Part shown: positions 7,026 to 11,228 of the stretch, in pieces
How the letters are laid out: every line of letters begins with the position of its first letter
Numbering within the stretch: the stretch's first letter is position 1
DNA from: Oscillospiraceae bacterium
Lineage (GTDB): Bacteria; Bacillota; Clostridia; Oscillospirales; Oscillospiraceae
Reading direction: 5' to 3'
DNA length: 11,228 nucleotides
NCBI GenBank assembly: GCA_016296565.1
Contig: JAEDJB010000057.1
Coordinates: 1 to 11,228 of the forward strand
Position numbers and translations under genes: made by a program
The notes under the pieces: model-generated
Told to the model about the DNA's origin: nothing
Databases searched by the model: none
The model's input: only the letters and a program-made list of their open reading frames with translations

Positions 7026-7050
7026 GGCTCTCCCCACGGGGAGCCAAGGG
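7026..7050. repeat. Solitary hairpin related to an arm of the 2421-2580 repeat
   Basis: GGCTCTCCCC, a two-base turn and GGGGAGCCAAGGG lie in the 101-base recJ-rel gap. The sequence closely matches the outer hairpin of the right arm at 2553-2580 (GGCT-pyrimidine-rich arm, then GAGCCAAGGGG), in the same orientation. It looks like a single-arm remnant or fragment of the same repeat family. No T-run follows, so termination is unlikely. Confidence 0.6.
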
Positions 7051-7065
7051 CACAGGTGGATGCTT

Positions 7066-9162
7066 TTATGCCTGGGCCTCCTGCCCGGAACCCCAGGCAA
7101 TGGCCTGGAGCCTTTGGATGATGGGGGCCTCGTACAGGTTGACTTTTCCTTTGCCCCGGCGCTTCTGGAGCCGCACCCGGATGGTTTCCGTGTCCTCCTG
7201 GCGCCAGATCTTCAGCAGACCCAGCTGCTCCATCACGTCCAGGCAGATCATGGTCCGCAGGGGAGACTCCCACAGGTCGGACTCGTGAGACACCTTCCGG
7301 GCCAGATGGGCGGGGGTGTCTGAGATTTCTCCGTTCCGACAGGCTAAGTATCGCCAGACGCCGGCAAATTCATCCCGCCGGGGGATCATGGTCCGGGCCT
7401 GATGGGGGGTGATGCGCTCTCCCCGTCGGAACCGCTCGTACAGGGCCAACTCTCCCTGCTGCTTGGTGGAAAGGGACGGCCGCAGGTCCACCAGGTGGAG
7501 CTGCACCGTCCGGGAACCCCGGTACTCGTTGATCTGGGGGTAGAAGGCCACGTCGGCCCGGTCCCCCACAGACAGGCCGGACTTGGCCCGGGTAACCGAG
7601 AAGAAAATCATGTCCACGGTCCGGCCGTCCCGGCTGGCCCGCATTTTCAGGTGGCGGCCGCCGCCCACGTCGGCCATGCAGGTGATGGTCACCCCGGACA
7701 GGGAAAGCACCGGCTTGGGGTTGCCCGCCCCGTAGGGCTCCAGGGTGGACAGAGCCTCCACCTCCTCCACGGTGAGGATGCTGGTGTCCTCGATCTCCCC
7801 GTCGATCTGCAGGGTGGAGACCATGGTTTCGCCCCCGGTGTTCTCCCGGACGATGGTCTCCATTCTGGTCCGGAAGGCGTCGATGTTCTCCTCCCGGATG
7901 GTGAAGCCCGCGGCCAGGGCGTGGCCGCCGTAGCCCTCCAGCAGGTCGGCGCACTGCTCCAGGGCGCAGAAAAGGTTAAAGCCGCCGTAGGACCGGCAGG
8001 AGCCCTTGCCCTTGCCGTCCTCCTGGAGGCAGATCATAAACACCGGGCAGGCAAACTGCTCCGTTAAGCGGGAGGCCACAATGCCCACCACACCCTGGTG
8101 CCACTGGTGGTCGGCCAGCACCAGGCAGTCGTGGTCCTTCTTGTCTCCCAGCCGCGCCAGGCACTGGTTGAAGATATCCAGCTCCACCGCCTGCCGCTGG
8201 CGGTTCAGCTCGCACAGAGCGTGGGCCAGCTCCTCGGCCTTGGCGGGGTCGTCGGTAAGGATCAGCTCCGCGGCGGTGGTGGCCCGGCCCATGCGGCCGG
8301 CGGCGTTGATGCGGGGGGACAGGCAGTACCCCACGGTGGTGGAGTTGATGGACCGGTTCAGGGTCCCCGCCTCCAGCATCAGGGAGTAAAGCCCCCGGCG
8401 GCGGGTCTTTTTCAGATGGTTCAGGCCCACCCGGACGATGGTCCGGTTCTCCCCCAGCAGCTGCATCACGTCGGCCACCGTGCCCACGGCGGCCAGGTCC
8501 GCGTACTCCTGGAAAAGGGCCCGGTAATTTTTCTTGCCCCCCAGGGCCATGACCACCTTCAGGGCCACGCCCACACCGGCCAGGTCCTTGAAGGGATAGC
8601 CGCAGTCCTTCCGGTGGGGGTCCACCACGGCGGCAGCCTGGGGAAGCTCCTCCTTGCACTCGTGGTGGTCAGTGATAATCACATCCATACCCAGGGTCCT
8701 GGCGTAGGCCACCTCTTCCACGGCGGTGATGCCGCAGTCCACGGTGATCATGAGGCCCACACCCTCCCGGGCCAGCTTCTCCACGGCGGGGCAGTTGACC
8801 CCGTAGCCCTCGTCCAGGCGGTTGGGGATGTAGTAGCGCACATCTCCGCCCTGGGACCGCAGGTAGTGGGTGAGCAGACAGGTGGAGGTGATACCGTCCA
8901 CGTCGTAGTCTCCGTACACGGCGATCTTCTCTCCCCGGTCCAGCGCCTGGTGGATTCGGTCTGCGGCCCGGTCCATGTCCTTCATGAGGAAAGGGTCCTG
9001 GAGCTGCCGCTCACTGCTGGAGAGCAGCTCGTTGGCCTGCTCCACACTGGTCAGGCCCCGGGCGCAGAGCGTGGAAGCGACCAAGGTCGGCACGCCCCGC
9101 TCCCGCATGGCTCTATAGGGCTCTTCCGGCCGTTTTGCGATGTTCCACTGCTGATATTTCAT
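7066..9162 (-). CDS. recJ: Single-stranded-DNA-specific exonuclease RecJ
   Basis: A 698-residue RecJ, the 5'-3' single-strand DNA exonuclease of recombination and mismatch/base-excision repair, acting in the cytoplasm with Mn/Mg. The DHH-domain motifs appear in order: DYDVDG (85-90), TVDCG (140-144), DHHE (165-168), VVDP (179-182), SPRINAAGRMGRA, then the DHHA1 signature GYGGHALAAGFTI and a C-terminal OB-like region rich in beta strands. It is somewhat longer than E. coli RecJ (about 577 residues), as usual for Firmicutes forms with an extra C-terminal region. The ATG at 9162 has a GAGG site seven bases upstream. The frame extends 43 codons further to 9291, but that start lies inside the hairpin at 9275-9310 and the extension has no RecJ similarity, so I reject it. 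It is probably cotranscribed with rel. Confidence 0.95.
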   Translation of the reverse strand: MKYQQWNIAKRPEEPYRAMRERGVPTLVASTLCARGLTSVEQANELLSSSERQLQDPFLMKDMDRAADRIHQALDRGEKIAVYGDYDVDGITSTCLLTHYLRSQGGDVRYYIPNRLDEGYGVNCPAVEKLAREGVGLMITVDCGITAVEEVAYARTLGMDVIITDHHECKEELPQAAAVVDPHRKDCGYPFKDLAGVGVALKVVMALGGKKNYRALFQEYADLAAVGTVADVMQLLGENRTIVRVGLNHLKKTRRRGLYSLMLEAGTLNRSINSTTVGYCLSPRINAAGRMGRATTAAELILTDDPAKAEELAHALCELNRQRQAVELDIFNQCLARLGDKKDHDCLVLADHQWHQGVVGIVASRLTEQFACPVFMICLQEDGKGKGSCRSYGGFNLFCALEQCADLLEGYGGHALAAGFTIREENIDAFRTRMETIVRENTGGETMVSTLQIDGEIEDTSILTVEEVEALSTLEPYGAGNPKPVLSLSGVTITCMADVGGGRHLKMRASRDGRTVDMIFFSVTRAKSGLSVGDRADVAFYPQINEYRGSRTVQLHLVDLRPSLSTKQQGELALYERFRRGERITPHQARTMIPRRDEFAGVWRYLACRNGEISDTPAHLARKVSHESDLWESPLRTMICLDVMEQLGLLKIWRQEDTETIRVRLQKRRGKGKVNLYEAPIIQRLQAIAWGSGQEAQA

Positions 9163-9274
9163 GATTGATCCTCGTTTTGGGAAAATTTCTGTAAAAACAA
9201 CCGTCTCTTCCGCCTGCCCGGCAGGGGAAGCACGGAAAAAAATGCAAACAGATATACATACTATAAGATAACAC

Positions 9275-9311
9275 AAAACCTTCCTTATCACAAGAGATAA
9301 GGAAGGTTTTT
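9275..9311. terminator. Strong hairpin terminator between the ltaS-like gene and recJ
   Basis: A perfect 15-bp stem, AAAACCTTCCTTATC (9275-9289) with GATAAGGAAGGTTTT (9296-9310), has a six-base loop. On the minus strand it ends in GGTTTTGTGTT and would terminate the ltaS-like transcript, whose stop is at 9425. On the plus strand it ends in five Ts, so it may work both ways. The region between it and the recJ start (9163-9274) is AT-rich around 9241-9275 and is where the recJ promoter should lie, but I cannot assign clear -35/-10 boxes. Confidence 0.75.
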
Positions 9312-9341
9312 CTGCATTCTCGTTGAAAATCCATGGTTTTT

Positions 9342-9364
9342 ATGCCGGAACTCCCGGCATTTTT
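9342..9364 (+). terminator. Small hairpin with a plus-strand T tract
   Basis: ATGCCGG (9342-9348), a five-base loop and CCGGCAT (9354-9360) are followed by a T run on the plus strand and preceded by five Ts. On the minus strand the stem is flanked by A runs, so it does not fit termination of the minus-strand genes. No plus-strand gene ends here, so its role is unclear. It sits in the 3' untranslated region of the ltaS-like gene. Confidence 0.4.
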
Positions 9365-9424
9365 GGGGTGTATCAACCGCCTGGCCCCGTGGGGAGACCT
9401 TCCAACAGCGGAGAATTCCTGTCT

Positions 9425-11194
9425 TTATTCCCACCGTGTCCGGTCATACTGGGAGAGGTTCTGGAACCGCTCCATCATGGCCTGGGCCTGGGGGGAGGGG
9501 TCGGGGGTGTAGACGCCGTTTTCCTTCACCCACCCGGTGGTGTGCAGGACGGGCAGGGTCTGGGCGGTCTCCCGCTGGGCCTGCATGTAGGCAGAGCCCT
9601 CCCAGCCGCACAGCTGGAACACCTCGTTCATCAGGAAGCAGGGGGACAGGTCGGGTCCCTCCCCCACAAAGTCGCAGCCGGTGACTTCCTTGGCCGCGGA
9701 GTTTCCCCAGATGGTGTACCAGGTGGAATAATAATTCAGAAAGCCCTCCTCCGTGGAGGTATCCAGGCTGATGCCCAGGGTCTCGTAGAAAGCGCCGTTG
9801 TTGCCCATCCAGGGCTTGTGGTCTCCGTAGAGCAGGAGCACCACCGGCTCATCCAGGCTCTCCAGGAAGTCCAGAAACTCCATCACATAGCCGCTGGTGT
9901 CCTGGACTAAGTGGAAGTAGTTGTTCAGGGCGTTGCTCACTTCCTGGGGGTAGTCCCCGGTGCAGTAGGCGCTGCCCCAGTAGGTCTTTTCCGTGTTGTA
10001 GGGGCCGTGGCCCTGGTAGGTGACGTTAAAGGAGAAGAGGGGGGCGCTGCTGGCGCTGAAATACTCTGCCAGCCGGTTCTCCAGGTCGGGGAAGAACACG
10101 TCGTCGTAGGCCACGTCATCCCCTTCGCCTACAAACTGGTAGTAGTAGTTGTCCGTAAAGAGGTAGTTGTCCAGCCCCAGGTTGGGGTTGACGGTTTTCC
10201 GGTTATAGAACCAGTCCCGGCAGGGATGGGAGCCGTTGGCGGTGTATCCCTGGCTCTTGAGATACCAGGCAACGGAATCGGTTTTGGTCTTAAAGTCCCC
10301 GTGGCGGTTGCCCCCGGTGAGCACCGCCCACTCGCTCTCGGTGGTGCCCCCGGCGAAGATATCCGTCACCAGATTGCCGGAATAGCTCTGGGCCTGAAGC
10401 TCGTGGAACTGGCGGTAAACCTCCGGGTCCAGACCCTGGATGTCGTACAGGGAAAAATCCGCGAAGGCCTCCAGCTGGATGGCCACCAGATTGACCTTCT
10501 TTTCCTCCGGAATGTCCGCGTCCTGGTACTGGTTGTACAGCTCCCGGGCTTCCCGCTCGTCATAGCTGGCGGTGGAGCCGGCGTAATCCCCATAGCTGTG
10601 GAAAAAGGGGTAGATCACCCCGCAGGCGGCATAGGCCTCGGTCTCGTTTTTGGCGTGCTCCCCGGCCAGGGCGGTGTACCGGTCGTTGTCCGGGAAGATC
10701 TCATAGAAGCAGACCAGGGTGAACATCCCCACCGCGGTGAGGGCCAGCAGGCGGACCGTGGGGCCGGGACGGCCCCGACCCAGGCGGAACAGGAGAAGGG
10801 CCGAGACGAAGATAACCACCAAAAAGCCCCACATAACCGGGGTAAAGGTCACGTCGTAGGACCCGGCCATTTTGGTGCCCTCCCGGAAGTTGTGCAGATC
10901 CGCCCACAGCACCGGGTCACCCCGGAAGAGGAGTTTGAAGTAGTTGCCTGCGGACAGCAGAAACACCATAGCCCCGGCCGCCAGACAGGCCAGCCAGGCC
11001 CAGCCGGAGGCCAGCCAGACAAGCCCCAGCATAAGGTACACCGGCAGGGCGTTCCAGAGGAAAATAACAGGGTCTCCCCCCCAGCTGATTCCGTCCAGCC
11101 CCGACAGGGACAGGGCCAGAGCGGTGTAAACCGTCCCCACTGCCAGAAGGAGCAGCAGGGTCAGCCAGGGGTTTTGTTTGCGGATGTGGTGCAT
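9425..11194 (-). CDS. LtaS-type phosphoglycerol transferase (sulfatase-fold membrane enzyme)
   Basis: A 589-residue polytopic membrane protein with an extracellular sulfatase-fold domain, as in lipoteichoic acid synthases, which transfer glycerol-phosphate from phosphatidylglycerol onto a growing polymer. About five hydrophobic segments lie near 10-31, 43-62, 65-82, 118-137 and 147-165. The catalytic domain starts near 235 with NLVAIQLEAF (metal-binding E242), then AGGTTESE, where T284 matches the catalytic threonine of S. aureus LtaS (there GKTSDSE). HPCRDWFYNR (323-332), YQGHGPYN (393-400) and the metal-binding GDH (457-459) follow. The ATG at 11194 has AAGGAGG nine bases upstream. It appears to be a single-gene unit ended by the hairpin at 9275-9311. 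An OpgB-like or other phosphoglycerol or phosphoethanolamine transferase role is possible. The polymer made cannot be read from sequence. Confidence 0.87.
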   Translation of the reverse strand: MHHIRKQNPWLTLLLLLAVGTVYTALALSLSGLDGISWGGDPVIFLWNALPVYLMLGLVWLASGWAWLACLAAGAMVFLLSAGNYFKLLFRGDPVLWADLHNFREGTKMAGSYDVTFTPVMWGFLVVIFVSALLLFRLGRGRPGPTVRLLALTAVGMFTLVCFYEIFPDNDRYTALAGEHAKNETEAYAACGVIYPFFHSYGDYAGSTASYDEREARELYNQYQDADIPEEKKVNLVAIQLEAFADFSLYDIQGLDPEVYRQFHELQAQSYSGNLVTDIFAGGTTESEWAVLTGGNRHGDFKTKTDSVAWYLKSQGYTANGSHPCRDWFYNRKTVNPNLGLDNYLFTDNYYYQFVGEGDDVAYDDVFFPDLENRLAEYFSASSAPLFSFNVTYQGHGPYNTEKTYWGSAYCTGDYPQEVSNALNNYFHLVQDTSGYVMEFLDFLESLDEPVVLLLYGDHKPWMGNNGAFYETLGISLDTSTEEGFLNYYSTWYTIWGNSAAKEVTGCDFVGEGPDLSPCFLMNEVFQLCGWEGSAYMQAQRETAQTLPVLHTTGWVKENGVYTPDPSPQAQAMMERFQNLSQYDRTRWE

Positions 11195-11228
11195 GGGTGA
11201 TTGCCTCCTTGGGTAGGCGATGCAGGAT

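Noticed and set aside
9163..9291. N-terminal extension of RecJ starting at 9291 with a signal-peptide-like hydrophobic stretch
   Set aside because: The start falls inside the 9275-9310 hairpin, the extension is not RecJ-like, and the ATG at 9162 has its own ribosome-binding site and begins the conserved part. RecJ is cytoplasmic.
9911..11200. Plus-strand open frame of 429 codons
   Set aside because: It is antisense to the ltaS-like gene and has no plausible protein features.

Overview
The window looks like a piece of chromosome from a GC-rich low-GC-phylum relative, most likely a gut clostridium of the Oscillospiraceae (Flavonifractor/Lawsonibacter-like). That placement is inference. It rests on Firmicutes-type proteins (bifunctional Rel next to recJ, an LtaS-like enzyme, a streptococcal/enterococcal-type MurE and D-aspartate ligase), strongly G/C-biased third codon positions, and short palindromic intergenic repeats of a kind I associate with that family. 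All six protein-coding genes lie on the minus strand, so transcription runs from high to low coordinates. I see no tRNA, rRNA, CRISPR array or mobile-element gene.

Right to left: an LtaS-type phosphoglycerol transferase (11194-9425); a 262-bp spacer with two hairpins; recJ (9162-7066); a short spacer with a repeat-like hairpin; the bifunctional (p)ppGpp synthetase/hydrolase rel (6964-4730); a hairpin terminator; then a cell-wall cluster made of a D-aspartate-ligase-like ATP-grasp enzyme (4612-3404), an aspartate racemase (3319-2609), a double-arm inverted repeat (2421-2580), and a very long reading frame (2360 to beyond base 1).

That last frame is the most notable object. It is open without a stop for all 786 codons in the window. 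Residues 1 to about 503 are a complete Mur ligase of the MurE type. Residues 510 to 786 are an almost complete acetylglutamate kinase (ArgB) with its catalytic residues in place. The MurE half resembles the lysine-type enzymes of streptococci and lacks the DNPR motif that recognises diaminopimelate. Beside an aspartate racemase and a D-aspartate ligase, this suggests a coherent route: MurE adds a diamino acid other than DAP at position 3 of the peptidoglycan stem, the racemase makes D-Asp, and the ligase attaches D-Asp to the side-chain amine as the cross-bridge. The fused ArgB, which catalyses an early step of ornithine/arginine synthesis, raises the testable hypothesis that the diamino acid is L-ornithine, or that wall and arginine synthesis are physically coupled.

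The other genes (recJ, rel, ltaS-like) are ordinary housekeeping or envelope genes with intact motifs.
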